A stretch of 64,000 bases of DNA from Eucalyptus grandis (GCF_016545825.1 NC_052620.1:10106001-10170000), one strand, 5' to 3'. Positions 36,404-49,751 are shown, counted from the first letter of the stretch. Program-made: numbers and translations. The notes: generated by a model not told the origin, from the sequence alone.

Positions 36404-38804
36404 ATGGACGTGCGTTCGAGGAGAGGCAGAGAGATGAGCCCGAACAGAGCCAGGGCTTCCGTGCGTCCGAGAGAACAGCGACCGCAGGTCAGGAAAGTTC
36501 AAGTCGTGTACTACCTCACCCGGAATGGCCTCCTCGAGCACCCTCACTTCATGGAGGTCTCTCTTCTTGCCGATCACCAGCTTCGTCTGAGAGGTATCAC
36601 CGCCAAGAAACCGCGATATCAACTTTTTCTCACTCTGTTTTCTTGGTGGGGTTTTGCTTGATCAGTACTCCGCTTCTTGTTCATGCGTTGCTGTCGTCGT
36701 CCGCAGATGTGATGGAGCGGTTGACTGCACTTAGAGGCAAAGGAATGCCCTCGATGTATTCTTGGTCTTCCAAAAGGTATGTATGAACTAGGAGCTAGCG
36801 AATCTCGTTTCTTCTACAAAACCTCTCCAGCTTCTTGATCTCCTTACGTAGGACCTACAAGAACGGCTATGTCTGGAACGACCTGTCGGAGAATGAAGTC
36901 ATCTACCCGGCGGAGGGAGCCGAGTACGTGCTCAAAGGGTCAGAGATCATCGACAGCGGCGGACTCGTCGGCAGAGAACCGGTTCTCGTCCATTCGAAGC
37001 GGTTCGCGGCGGCCAGGACGGCCCGGAACGAAGAACAGGAGCTGCGCTGCTCGCGGTACGACGAGAGGGTCGGGTTCGAGGTCGACGCGGAGGAGGAGGA
37101 AGAGTGCGAGCTGGCCGACGAAGAGAAGGCGAGCTACACGAGCTCCACCACGCCGGGCTCTCGCTGCTCGCGAGGCGTCTCGACCGACGAGCTCGACGAA
37201 GAGGGCGGCGGCGGCGACGGCGCCGACAAGCTCCCTCGCGACACAGACGACCCGGGCTCGCCTCCGGCTCCGACCTCCTCCGCCGTCGCTAAACCCGCCG
37301 GAAAGGGCGGCGAGGGGTGCGGCAACGGCAACGGCAACGCCGTGGCGATTCGTTTCGAGGACGGGGACCCGGGGGCGCCGAGTAGGAGCAACTCGGTGCT
37401 CCTCCAGCTCATCGCGTGCGGCGGCGGCGGCGGCAACTCCGCCGTTCCCAAGACGAAGGCCGCACCGCCTGGCGTCGCCAAAAGCGGCGGCAAGGACCTC
37501 CACAGGGGAGTGCTGCGCAAGACCGCCGCGAAGGCGGCGGCGGAAGCCGATGGGGACGACGACGAGGTGGCGGCGGCGGCCATGATACGGTGCATGTCGG
37601 AGAACCCGCGGTTCGGGAACGCGCAGAGCGAGGAGAAGGAGTACTTCAGCGGGAGCATCGTGGAGTCGATGAGCGGGGACCGAGTCGGGCCGGGTCGACT
37701 CAAGAAGTCCAGCTCATTTAATGAGGAAAGGTATGGGTTGACTCGGTCCGTCAATATCCGTATTCTCTTTTCCGCAGATGGTGATTGATTTATTGCATCT
37801 TTTATTGGGTTATCAATGTTTCCTCACTTTCATTTTTGTTTTTATTGTCACTATCAATATTTTGATTTTATTTCGCACTTGCTAAATACCCATTTGAAAA
37901 ACACAAATTGTAGTTATCAATGCTATCGCATTCCTCCTGTCTCACTCCTGTGTCAGTTGTAATGAATACATTAAAAATGAATTTTTTTATTAAATATAAC
38001 CTTTTTTTGGTGTTTTAATGATTTGATCAATTCAAACGATTTCTCACCTAGGCATGGGGCCTGTTGGCACATGATGTCATCTGTTGGCATTTTCTAGGTA
38101 CTAAAATGTTGCAATGTGATGGTGAAAATCTTTTGCCCTTCGTTTGAAGTTATGCCAGTTTCCATTTCGTGGTAAACTCACATTTCACCCTTTTCACCCA
38201 CGTATCATCATCATCCATCGGCCAATCACATCAGCACAGTAATATATAAAAATGGTACAGTGCAAGTTTAGTGTAATGGGTTCATAAAATAATTCCATAG
38301 ATTTATATAAACCACTTGTTTGAAATATTCATTTATGATCCATTAGATTGTTTATAGATGAGTTATTCTCTTTAATAGGTATTTAAAAATAGATCATTCA
38401 CTATTTGGCTAATACCTCTTTTTCATGTGGCTATAAAGTAGCTCCTCGTTCGCTACATTTGTCTAATCGCGCCATTCATCTAAAATAAAGAACAAGACAC
38501 AAATTCCATGTTTGCAAAAGAGAGATTACACACTTCATCAGAAAGATTAACGATTTGAAAATTAAGATATAATTCTCGGTTTGTTTTTCGAAAAAAGTTC
38601 TGAAGCGCGAAATTCACAATGCGGAGGATCATTTCGTGACCAAAATCTCTGCTCTATTTTCGTGCTAACAGGAGCTCCAAGACGGAGTTGGGAGATGCTG
38701 CGGTGGAGGGAGAGAAGAGGGAGAAGTCATCATCGGCAAAAGGCAAGTGCATTCCTCGGAAGATGTCGATGGCGGCGTCGAGGAGCAGTAGAAAACTGCT
38801 GTAG
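36404..38804 (+). CDS. SOK: SOSEKI (DUF966) polarity protein
   Basis: Plant protein with a DIX-like oligomerisation domain that accumulates at cell edges or corners in a polar way. Four exons with in-frame GT-AG junctions: 36404-36593, 36707-36776, 36852-37730, 38672-38804, giving 423 aa, within the family range. The DIX-like domain spans about residues 32-119 (VQVVYYLTRNG, LEHPHF, LRGKGMPSMYSWSSKR, YKNGYVW, EYVLKGSE). The central part is acidic and Ser/Gly/Ala-rich. Conserved SOSEKI motifs follow: LLQLIACG (about 270-277), MIRCMSENPRFGNAQSEEKEYF (split here as MIRCMSENP and EEKEYFSGSIVES, about 331-359) and KKSSSFNEER at the last exon border. The C-terminus is basic. Exon 3 is very GC-rich, which creates long shadow frames. 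The paralogue number cannot be assigned. Confidence 0.95.
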
Positions 38805-40277
38805 TTATTGCTGCTCTATTTACCATCTAATCACAGTTTTTTAATTGGAAGAGGTTGTCGGTAATTCAGTAATGATGTTTAGTGGTGCTTGATGGGTGAA
38901 GAACCCAATGCATATCTTTGGATGCTTGATGATAATGATTAAGCATGGTGGAAGGGACTTTACTTCGGACAGATCTTCTGCTTTCGGTGCCGGTAAGTGA
39001 ATCTTGAGCACTTTAATGATGTCGGTCATAGGCAGTTGACATTCGCATGTAGTCATCCGCTGCTTTAAATTTGACGGGCAAAGCTACAATTCACGACCGA
39101 TTAGGATTTGATGGAAAGTAGGCCGAATTAGAGCACACACTCTTACGACCAGGGCAAGGAGTGGTTTCGACTGGATCTAGGTCTGTTGGATCGCAATGCC
39201 TGGGTCTTCGATAGCATTGGCCCCATGTCTATGGACACGAGTCATGCCAAAGTTAAGAATAATGAATGAAGAAAAATTATATTCTGTCCATTAACGTATG
39301 AAAAGTACACATGCCTATTTGTAGACTTTGCGTAAGTACTATCTAAAGTAACAAATCAGGATTAATTAAAGAGAACATACAGAATCACTTAATAATATAC
39401 AAGATGATGGATTAGCTAAGAAAGGTGCCGTCTTATCGATTTTCTCGGAATTTTTACTGCATTGTTTTGTCCTATAATTAATGGTACTTGCACTTAGTAA
39501 CACTTTTCAAAGCGTTTTTTTATACGTTCAATTTATATACACATGCAGTTGATCCGTGACCTTTGACATCGGTGGACAGATTTTAATGCTTCAAGAAGTT
39601 AATTTCCCAGTTTTTGGTGTGCACCCTGAAACTAGAAATCAAATTCATCATTACTCAAGTTAATCTAACGTGTTTTGAAGCAGAAACTTACATATTGTAC
39701 CAATCAAGGTAACTTAAACTTTCCTGAGGTCTAGGCAAGATTTTTTACTCGGGAAAGCTCCATAATCTAGAAAAAAATTTGCAAGTACCTTAGGAATGGC
39801 TTTAAGTTTTGTAGCAGTAACTTTATCACTCAATTCACACACAGGATTGTGTCCTTTAGAAATTGTACAAGTCAAGGTAAATCTCAAGATTCGTAATGTT
39901 TACGTTATTTCTATATTAATATTGGGTTTGTTAGAAAACTTTGATCTCCAATTTCTAAACCACACAAAAATCACGCGTACATCAAGGTATATTTGCATTT
40001 AAACTTAGTGTTAAGGTGAAAGGCATTACCCTACCTTGGGGCTCCCTTGCCTCTGTTCGGTGAGCACTCTCCTTCATAATTAGGTTTGTACTTGAATTTA
40101 CTAGTACTAAAACTTGACTGTACAACATTTTTCATCCTCAGACTATAGAACCCGAACTAAATGACACTTATCAAAGCCTTTCTTTCGACACTCTCGACCT
40201 ACAAGTCCATCTGTCAATTCGTGAACCTGATATCAACGAACATATTGTTATATTTCCAGAAGTTTGTGATTTGATAG
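38805..40277. other. Intergenic sequence downstream of SOSEKI
   Basis: The first few hundred bases should include the SOSEKI 3' UTR. No gene seen; short frames lack family resemblance. Confidence 0.5.
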
Positions 40278-40965
40278 CTCTTAGGGTGTGTTTGTTTAAA
40301 AAAAAAAAAAAAAAGACTTAATGATAAATAAAATATTTCCTAGGAAAGTGTTTTCTAGAAATATGGTTATTTTTCTTTTGTTTTATGATATATGATCAAA
40401 AAGATTTTGTGATGTTTGAATTCATTTTAAAATGATTTCAATCTTATGACTTCATCTTAAGCAAAAATAAATTCAATTTTTTAAATAATGTTAATTTTTT
40501 ATAAAAAATAGAATTTTTAATTATTTTTGTTTCTCTTATTTCTCTTTTTAATTTCTTTTCTCTTATTTTTAATCAAAATCTTAAATTTTCCCTTTTGTAT
40601 TTTGCTTTTCTTTCCTTTTCTTTTTCCTCCTTCCTCCATTGCAACCAGCTAGCGACAGCCACAAGCGACGTCACGCCTCACCAGGCGACGCCTATAGCTC
40701 GTTGCCAATGACTGGCGAAGGAGGGAGAAGGAAAAAGAAAAGGAAAAAAGAAGCAAAAAGATAAAAGTTAAAAATTCAAGAGGAACAATCCTGAAAAGTG
40801 TTTTCACATCTTTAGATTTAGGAGTTTACTTTACTAAATTTACGCACAAAATTTCATTGACTGGAAAATGTTTTCGATTGATTAGTTATTTTCATGAACC
40901 AAACAGGTGAAAGTCCGGAAAATCAATTCACGAAAAATACTTTCCCCAAACAAACGTACTCTTAG
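40278..40965. mobile_element. hAT-like MITE, about 674 bp, with 7-bp flanking repeats
   Basis: CTCTTAG occurs on both sides (40278-40284 and 40959-40965). The inner ends are roughly inverted: left GGTGTGTTTGTTT and right, read on the minus strand, TACGTTTGTTTGGGG. The interior contains subterminal gaaaagtgttttc/ggaaaatgttttc phrases and a small GC-rich core (40645-40725, gcgacagccacaagcgacgtc). No transposase. hAT assignment rests on end style and duplication length and is tentative. Confidence 0.6.
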
Positions 40966-43149
40966 TGTGCATTGCAAAACTAGACGTCAAGTGCATTAAC
41001 CCAAGGGCACAAATACCTTAGGCATATCTTTAAATGCTTTTAAGGTCATTAAGCATGATAATGCAATCACTTATAAGTGAATATGGTCTTAGGGTAGAAT
41101 TTGGTATTTGAAAATCGAATCAATGAAAACCTATCCAGTTCCAGGTTCTAAAATACGCATGGTAGGTTTTGGATTCTAAAAATTAGGAAACTTGTTTCGA
41201 CTAGTAGATTCAAATTCTAGGTTAGTGGAACTTAGAACCTATAACATAAAACTTGGAACGAGTTTTTGTATTTTTCTTGGTCTATGTCTTTACGCGATCC
41301 CACAATATTCCATGGCGTTGGATGATGAATATATAATCCGGAATCATTAATCTAAGCTTCCATTTTATGACTTAAACTTAAGTTTTTTCCATTGTTAATG
41401 TTTCATATATTTTGTATGTTTAAATATAAGTTATGTTTAATGAATTGTAGCAACAAATGATGGTTATTAAAAGTAATAATTCACTATAATCTTTCAATTA
41501 ATGATATAAGTGAAACCTGAGTAGACCTTGAAGATAAGTTCTAATTTCCAAATTCCAAAAAATGAAGAACATATTTAAACGGATAGGTTTTAGGTTCTAG
41601 ATTGAACCTGTATGGAACCTAAAACTACTCACCCCTAATTACTTACACCCCTGCTTGCTTTTGATGCTAGTAGGTTAATAGAACACTTTGCTATGTCGGT
41701 CATAGGTAGTTCACTTTCACATATAGTAGTATTTCCATCCGATAGTAATATAACAAGTTTTGCTTACCTTATCACAGTTCACAACTTTCTAGGATTTTTT
41801 TGACAAAAAATAGGTATTATTTGGAGCATACGGTCACAACGGCAAGTAGCAAAAAGCTTGCCTAAATCTAAATCTATCAAATCAGTCCATCTTGATCATT
41901 GATCTTGTGGGTTTCACATATATGGATCTGGTATGGAGAAGAGTCTCTTCTTTACTACGAAGAAGTTTCATTGGGGACAATGTCATATTAAGCAGACAAA
42001 TGAGAAACAACAGTCATCTTACTGAATACCATGGAATTCTTTCTATATATATTGGAAATTTTAATTCTAAAACTAACAATACTTGAATTTAATGACTTTA
42101 GGCATTTAGGTGTATTATCCTAAAACTAGCAGCACTCCTCATAGTCTTTCTTTTTATATTCATAATACCTATGATTGAACTATTGATTAATGATCCCTAA
42201 TATCAATATGACTGATTTTTACACTCTCAAGAAGTTTGTGATTTCCTAGTTCCGTATGCAGAAACTAGACGTGAATTGAATTGATCGAGTTGATCTAACA
42301 CAAAATCCTCAAGCAAAGTTTGAGTTAAGATTTTTGACGAGTGGGAAGCTCTGCATTAAAACTTCACAAATGCCTTAGGCATGATTTATCTTTTCCTAAC
42401 AATAAGCTCAAATCAAACTCGTGTCACATTATCTAGACAAATCACGGATCTAGGTAAACCTCAAGATGTACGATTTTTACATAATTTTCCTTCCAATTTT
42501 GAAGTTGTCGGAAAGCATTGATCTCAAGTTTCGAGCACACGAAGATCATGCAAATCAAATGTAAATATAAGAGATAAGGTGCATTTAAAGTTAGTGTTTC
42601 AAGAGGAAGAGCGTGTACGGTAGTTTGGCCTCCATTTGCATCTGGGGAATTATTATTATTGCTTAATCTCTGTTGTTTGATGTTTTTAGGTGTATTAGCC
42701 AAGAGCTTATAGAGTCTTCCAAAAGAGCCAAACTTAGGAATTGTGGAATTAGGTTATAAGCCGCTCTCATTTCGTGTGCCCCAATTGGCTTCTGTCAATA
42801 AGTTTTCTTACACTCTGTCTTCTTCCATCTTCACTTTACTTATATGAAGGTGTATGGATACCCACGGCCTTTGGTTACGACCCCAACCTCCATTGTTTAA
42901 AACGAATGTCTACTCGTTGTTATACTAGTTCTATCTTAAATGTCCAATGCATCACAACTAAAATGTTTAATTCATTCTAAATTATTCGCGTTTAGTGGTT
43001 AATAACGCTGTAATTGGATGCCGAAATGCATGTTTTATGAGACCATTGCCTTGTTGTTTCATTACTAAAAATCATGATGTGTGTCAAGTCGTTGTTAAGC
43101 ATTCTCATAAATGGATTTTCCATTTTCATGTTTGTCCAATTTAACTCAG
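40966..43149. other. Intergenic sequence, no gene recognised
   Basis: AT-rich. Short frames only (41892-42086, 42442-42702, 42774-42980), without recognisable domains. Some phrases (for example ggtcataggcagttgacattcgcat near 39025 and ggtcataggtagttcactttcacat near 41695) show that 38.99-39.2 kb and 41.69-41.9 kb are diverged copies of one repeat. Confidence 0.5.
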
Positions 43150-43154
43150 AATAA

Positions 43155-43590
43155 GAGTTGGCTAAATGACATTTATGGTCTCTGAACTTTGAATTGGCTC
43201 TTGAATTTAAAAGTGTTCCATGTGATCCCTAAACTTAAACTAATGTGCAATGTCATTCATGAATTTTAATTTGTTCAATGTGATTCATATACCTTTAGTA
43301 TATATTCAATTTAGTCACTGAACTGTAGGAAACTATTCAATGTTATTCTTGAACTTGAATTTAAACCAAAAAAACAAAATTCTTGAACTCGAAGTATTGA
43401 AAGGACAACCTTGAACATTTTTGTATAGTCCAAGAATTAAATTGAATATGTGCTAAAAGTTCAAGGACCGACGACAATATTACATATTAGGTTTATTAAC
43501 TATACTAAACAATTTTTAAGTTCAGGAGCTACATCACACATTAAATCAAAGTTCATAAACCATTTATGCCACCATCCCATAAAATCGACC
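43155..43590. mobile_element. Fold-back MITE, family C (first copy)
   Basis: Imperfect palindrome. The left arm reads gacatttatggtctctgaactttgaatt and later tagtatatattcaatttagtc. The right arm on the minus strand reads GGCATAAATGGTTTATGAACTTTGATTT and later TTAGCACATATTCAATTTAATTC. The body repeats phrases such as tcaatgtgattc. A diverged relative lies at 54842-55200. No ORF. Confidence 0.7.
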
Positions 43591-44011
43591 ACTCAAATAT
43601 GAACTTCGTGTAAAAGAATTGGCGGACTCGGTTGGCTTATCCGCTCTGGCTTTCCACCTTCGTATGTTATCCGAAAGCGTTGGCGCCAATATCTGATCCT
43701 CCCACAACAAACTATACAATCGTTGCAACGATTAACAAATTTAATTTTTTTTTTAACGAAATAACACATAGTAATCCGAAAGAAAAAATTATTACTTAAA
43801 AAAAATTAATAATGAAAATCCTACACCAACCCCAATTCGATAACTTCACACAGAAGGAACAAAAAGAGATCGACGGCCGGAGGCCTAATTTCGAGTCTGG
43901 AAAAGAAATAAACGATCGAAATCTCTAATCTCGAAATTTCAATTTCTGTCTCGTTTTCGTGAGAAATTATGCAGCATTCTCTCCGATCGATCCAGCCAAG
44001 CCCGTAGGTGA

Positions 44012-47000
44012 ATGTCGCTAGGATCGGGGAGCTCTCAACCGGATATAAACGCGGAGATGACCAAGACCAAGGCCAAGGCCGCCAGCCCCGCCGCTGCGAC
44101 CTCGCCGGAAGGCTCCGTCAAGAACGATAAGAAGAAGAAAGTAATCAACTCTTCCCCCTCCCCTTCCTTCTTTCTTTCCATTAATGTTCCTTCAATTGAT
44201 TCTCGTTCTATTCTTCGCACTTCCTTTTTGGAATTATTTATTGCACTCGAATCGGTTTGATTTTGTTATTTCCCCCGTCATTGTTTCGAAGTCTATCATG
44301 CCGAAGATTTTTGGCACCAAGCGAGGCGGCAAGGGCAACTTCGACGACGGCGACACCTCGAGACCGGATGCGGACGCAGACGTTCTCGGTCTCTCTCTCT
44401 CTCTCCCCCTTTCATCCTTCTTGGGAAAATTAATTGTTCGAAAGGTACATCGGATTACCGGATAGATTTCATTGATTTCTTTAATCTATTTTGGTGGTCG
44501 GCAGATACGGAGAATATGTCAAAGATACGGGCGTTCACGGAGGCGTCTCCTGCCATGAGGAAAAGCTTCTCAGGTGCATCTCCGCCTCAAAATTCATTAA
44601 TCCCGGAATTTGTCATGTGGGGTTGATCAATCGAATAGGCTACGAATAATTCAAAGAATAAACTTATTAAATTAGGCTAAAGATAATATAAAGTACGAGG
44701 ATACGATTAGATTAGTGCTCTATGGTGATCTCATGTTTGTCAGAAATCTTCCATGCATGAACCTTGTACGCTGCTATAATAGTGGGCCGAAAATTCGAGA
44801 CTAACGTGTCATCAATGAGGGAAAACCACGTAACCTTATCCAACGGAGGCTATGGTCTCCGTAGCATCTCTCGCATGATTTTGGTAGCTCACCTAACATG
44901 AGAAATCTTGGGTTGAGTGGCCTCAATTTCCCATTGTAGAAAATCAAATGGAGGAGGAAATAATCAAAGATCAGGTGAGAGTGACAACTATCCATGCTTC
45001 TCGACCTAATTTGATGCGATCATTAAAGGGTAGAATCTATACGTGTGTATGGAGTAGACGTACTGACACATGTTCGATGAAGATGTTCTTTTCCCTGATT
45101 AACTATTTGAATTTTGGCTCAGGTCGTTGTAATATCCCTTGACAGATTAAGAATTTATTTAAAGTCTGTTCCCTTGTGAGTAGAAAAAAGTAGACCTTCA
45201 TGTCACATCTTGATCTTTATGCATGGAACTTAATAAAAATGTGATGAATGGGACTCCCACAACCTCTTATATAAACTTGTCGGATTTGCTTGTCTACTTC
45301 TAGAGAGACAGACCAGCCCAAGAATCGAAGGCCTGAACCTATCTAGCTTTGAAGCATCCATGGCACCGGAAACCGAAGCTAGAGAACTCCGGTACCATTA
45401 TTGTCATCAGCCCTTCTTTATTACAAGCGCGTTTTAAGTGATGAACGAATGCTCCATCTGCTGCTGCGCTCATTAGGATTTTGAAATTGCAGAATATTTG
45501 CAGGGACTTGGAACGTGGGAGGGAGGACACCCAACAACACGCTCAACTTGCAAGATTTTCTGCAGGTGGAGGGATCTTCGGACCTATACGTCCTAGGGTA
45601 CGATGAATTGTCATGTTAAGTGCTTGTCAAAAAATCGATTTGCCAGCATTTCTTATGATTCTTATGTAATGCAATGGTTAGGCTCTCTCGCTTGCTGTGA
45701 TGGCTAGCACGTTTTGTTGTGATTTTCACACGAGTGCTTTACCATAAATAAAAATTTGAAGAAAAGAGTTGCCATGTTAGGAAATAGGTTTATCTTGTCG
45801 TACACAAGTGCTAAAAATGGCCTTACATGGCAACACTCTATATGTATCTTGCTCTCTTTATGATATCTTAATCTCTTCAACAATTTATCCGTTTCGAGTC
45901 TTTCAACGTTACGTGGATAGGATCTACTGGATAAATAGTGTGAGATTGAAATGATTTAGCTATCCTTTTTATTCTATTTTAGCATATCTGTTCATGATAC
46001 TATGATTGAATATAAAATTGATTCAGCAGTTTATGTCTTGAATTTACTCATTTGAAGTAACTTATAACAATGTCAACCCTATCAACCGAAATAATATCAT
46101 TGATGATTTGGGGGGTAATCTTACCTCAATTCCTGTCCACCACAGTATTTTCAAAATGAGTCCATCACCATTTGAATAAATATCTTTGTGCAAGCTAAAG
46201 GTACATGAAAATGACGATTGTGATGATGATGTTCTACTAAGAGCTCCTTTTTATATCTAGGTTTCAGGAAATCGTTCCCTGAGTGCCGGTAACGTGCTGG
46301 TGGTTGAGGACAATGAACCCGCCGCGAAGTGGCTGGTCCTTATAAACCAAGCCCTAAACCGACCGTACGACAACGACTCGTCTGGCCATGGCTCGAAACC
46401 ACCGAACAAATCCTCCAAGGACTTGGCAACGAGAACCCCGAACGCCGTCAACTTCCTCCAGAAGCCGTCCCTGAAAGTCCTGCGCAAGAAATTAAAGGCG
46501 AACAAGGCTCTCCTCAAATCCTGCAACTGCAGCACGGAGTCGTCGCCAATAGCCAGAGAGAGGCGGAGGCAGAGGAAGTTCAGTGACGCCATGGACCGGC
46601 CGGAGTTCATGTCTTTCCAGTACCGCCGCGAGAGCTGCGTCGACGACCTCTTCGTGGGTGCGGAGCTCGACCCATCTTACTATCCGTCGTCCCCAGTGCT
46701 GAGCGCAAATGATCCGCGGTACAAGCTCGTGGCCTGCAAGCAGATGGTCGGGATTTTCCTGACCGTGTGGGCTCGGACCGAGCTGGTGCAACACGTCGGC
46801 CACCTCAAGGTGTCGTCCGTGGGAAGAGGGATCATGGGTTGCCTCGGAAACAAGGTGAGTTTCAATGGCAATTATTGTGGTGATTGGTACATGCTTGTTC
46901 TCTCCTTTTGCTTCATTTTGAAAAGAATAAAGATGCTAAGGCTAAGGCACATTAAACGATTAATTTACTAAATATGTTGCTGACTCTTAGTTGTGTGCTG

Positions 47001-49751
47001 AAGGTGACCTGCTTGCAGTTTGCCTCATTAGCATCCTCTTTCCATAGACCAATTTTTATAAGCTTAGCATCAATCATCATCAAGAACCTATAAGTTTAGT
47101 AAGCGGCTTTCTTCCTACGCCAAACTCTTTTTTTTTTTTTTTTTTTTTTCTGCATAGATGCATCCAACCCAAATTTAAGAGGTTTCACGTGAGATTCACA
47201 CAATCAAAAAACTAACAAGGATCCAATGTGACACTAATCGAGTACATGCAAGAGTTATTCTCTTTTTCGATATGCTTTCTTGGTTTCTTGGTAACGAGAT
47301 CAGTATTGCTCATGCGAATTGGTTTATTTGAGGTTTCTTTGGACAAGTGTGCTTATATTACCTGTGGTCAGTGTTTCATATAAGATTCAATCTTTGGCAG
47401 ACATATCATAAGACCGCTTAACATATGGAGTTAATTCTTTACAGATGCTATGGTGTAAATAAAAACTCGGTTATAGAATTCAAACATGACATAAATAACA
47501 GATCTCTTTCAAGTAGGCTCTTTTGATCAGTCAAAACGCGAAAGTCTTACGAAAAAATATCAAATAAATGCATTTTAATGGATGACGCAGTGGACCGAAT
47601 CAAACGGGGTTTGGAATGTACTTTGCAATTGAACTAATAGTATCGTTCCCATGCTTTCGACTCATGAACCTATGGCTGTGAATTTGAATACTACCCTAAT
47701 AAATTTTTATTTAAGTTGAGGGCCATGACAGTAGGATGCTGTACAAGTCTCCCAGTCAAGTTGTGCCGATTAAAAAAACAAAATTTAAATTGAAAAGTAG
47801 AGATTTCCTATGGAATCAGTACGAGCCCTATTTCTACTGTTCTTTGATACGTTATTGGCACGTCTGTTGAAGTAAATAGACCCAATAATTTTTCGTACTT
47901 TTATGGGACATAAAAAATGACAGGGACTAGTTTGGGTACTAAATATGAGAGATGATAGTAATTGATGTTCTCTTCAGGGATGCATATCCGTAAGCCTGTC
48001 GTTGCACCAAACCAGCTTCTGCTTCGTGTGCAGTCACTTGGCCTCTGGCGAGAAGGAAGGCGACGAACTCAAGCGGAACGCCGACGTCTGTGAGATCTTA
48101 AAGAGCACCCAGTTCCCTAAAATCTGCAAGAAACCTGACCGGCGAGACCCCGAAAGGATACTGGAGCATGAGTACGTTGTTGTTTACTTTGAAATAATGC
48201 TGATCATGACACAAATGTAAAATAAGTCTGCACTCCAAAAGAAAAGGGACACTTGCACAACCAAATACATGTTTTATTCATATAAATTACACTCGCATAC
48301 ATTCTTAGTCATTATCGAGTTACCTTCCACATATAAAATTATAGTAACTATTACGTCTTGTTCAATCCAATTTCGCTTCTTTAAAAAAAGAAAAAACGAT
48401 TGAGTCAGCAATCATATCAATTTAGTTCTGTGAAGAGATTACTTAATCGACAAATTCTAGGTATTTCCTCATTAACATCTGGAGAATCGAATTGTTAATG
48501 GAAAAGCAGATGCTTTTGACTGTTTCATACTGCATGCTCACCGGAGTCTCTCCTTGTCGTCCATCGCATTGATTAATGTGTTTATCGTGTGAACTGATCT
48601 AAGCATACTTAACAGCTGTAGATGAATATGAAGTTGAACTGATGTGAGTCCGAAAATTGATTGTCTTGTGGCCTTTTTGTGACGACACAGCCGGGTTATC
48701 TGGATGGGAGATCTGAACTACCGGCTTTCGTTGAGTTACGAGGAGACGAGGTGTTTGTTGGAGGGTAATGACTGGGACACTCTCCTCGAAAAGGATCAGG
48801 TTTGTTTCTACGCATGTAATTTAAAATACGGCATCACATACCAAACACCGTACGTGTTTCGCTGCTCGAACTGCACGTGTATCTGCTCTTGGTTTTCTGG
48901 ATGACGTATTCTGCTTCTAGAACTGCACGTGTATCAGCCATGGTTTTTTACTACTGAATGACGTATTTCTCAAGATATGTTTTGATTGCCGATCTTCTGA
49001 AAGATACTTGATAAAGTATAATTTACTTTCATGTTTTTCAACCACGGGCGTTCATGACGTTCATTGAAGATATAGATTTCACTTTAGTATGTTAAATTAG
49101 AGTAATTCTTCATGGTAATTTCTTCGGAAATATGGTAGCTCTCTTGAAGGTATCGAGTCTGTGCAACATGTCGAACATTGTGTCCGTGTTCTGGTTTGTC
49201 TGCTCAATATTCCTCTTTCTTTCTAGATCTCCGGTTATGCTCATATATGCTAAGCTGAATTCTGAAAATTTAGTACAGTTGAACATCGAAAGAGAAGCTG
49301 GAAGAGTGTTTAATGGGTTCAAGGAAGGACGTATCCTCTTCGCCCCGACCTATAAATACTCGCACAATTCGGACTCCTACGCCGGCGAAACTGTCAAGTC
49401 CAGGAAGAAACGCCGGACTCCCGCATGGTCTCTCCCCAGAATTCCACCTTTTTCCTCCTTTTTGATTATCCAAGGAAATCTTGAAATTATTCAAGTCGTT
49501 CGTTACTCAGTATTGACATGCATGCCAGGTGCGATAGGATACTATGGAGCGGAAACGGGATCGACCAGCTGTCTTACATTCGAGGGGAGTCGCGATTCTC
49601 CGATCACAGGCCGGTATGCTCGGTGTTCGCAGTGGTGGTGGAAGCGAGGAGGAAACCGATAGCACGGTACAGGAAGGGGAATTCCTGTGCCGGCACTAGA
49701 GTAGTAGTAGATTATGGTGAGTGCATACCCCAAAGGCATAAACTTGAATGA
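44012..49751 (+). CDS. Type I inositol polyphosphate 5-phosphatase (5PTase), with apparent frameshift in exon 6
   Basis: Removes the 5-phosphate from inositol phosphates or phosphoinositides in plant signalling. Ten exons: 44012-44140, 44292-44388, 44505-44573, 45304-45391, 45493-45597, 46261-46854, 47978-48171, 48691-48799, 49279-49427, 49529-49751; about 585 aa if one missing base is allowed for. Motifs: GTWNVGG (about 132-138), catalytic WMGDLNYRL (430-438), RTPAWCDRILW (about 508-518) and SDHRPV (536-541). The N-terminus has KKKK and [13 protein letters not shown], as in the plant 5PTase group. In exon 6 the conserved GFQEIVPL-AGNVLV reads GTTCCCTGAGTG: one C short of keeping frame, so TGA follows VP. 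An acceptor CTGAG at 46279-46283 would restore frame but drop FQEIVPLS. It may be a homopolymer error or a damaged allele. The paralogue number is not assigned. Confidence 0.9.

Noticed and set aside
35888..36661. 257-codon open frame beginning upstream of SOSEKI
   Set aside because: It merges the 5' UTR, SOSEKI exon 1 and part of intron 1. The conserved protein starts at 36404 and splices at 36593.
36869..37754. Long overlapping open frames (up to 238 aa plus, 206 aa minus) in the SOSEKI exon 3 region
   Set aside because: They are shadows of the very GC-rich exon 3; their products are Arg/Ala/Ser-rich with no domain, while the SOSEKI frame has conserved motifs and correct junctions.
49132..49662. 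176-codon open frame within the 5-phosphatase gene
   Set aside because: It is read-through of intron 8, exon 9 and intron 9; the spliced gene model explains the conserved part.
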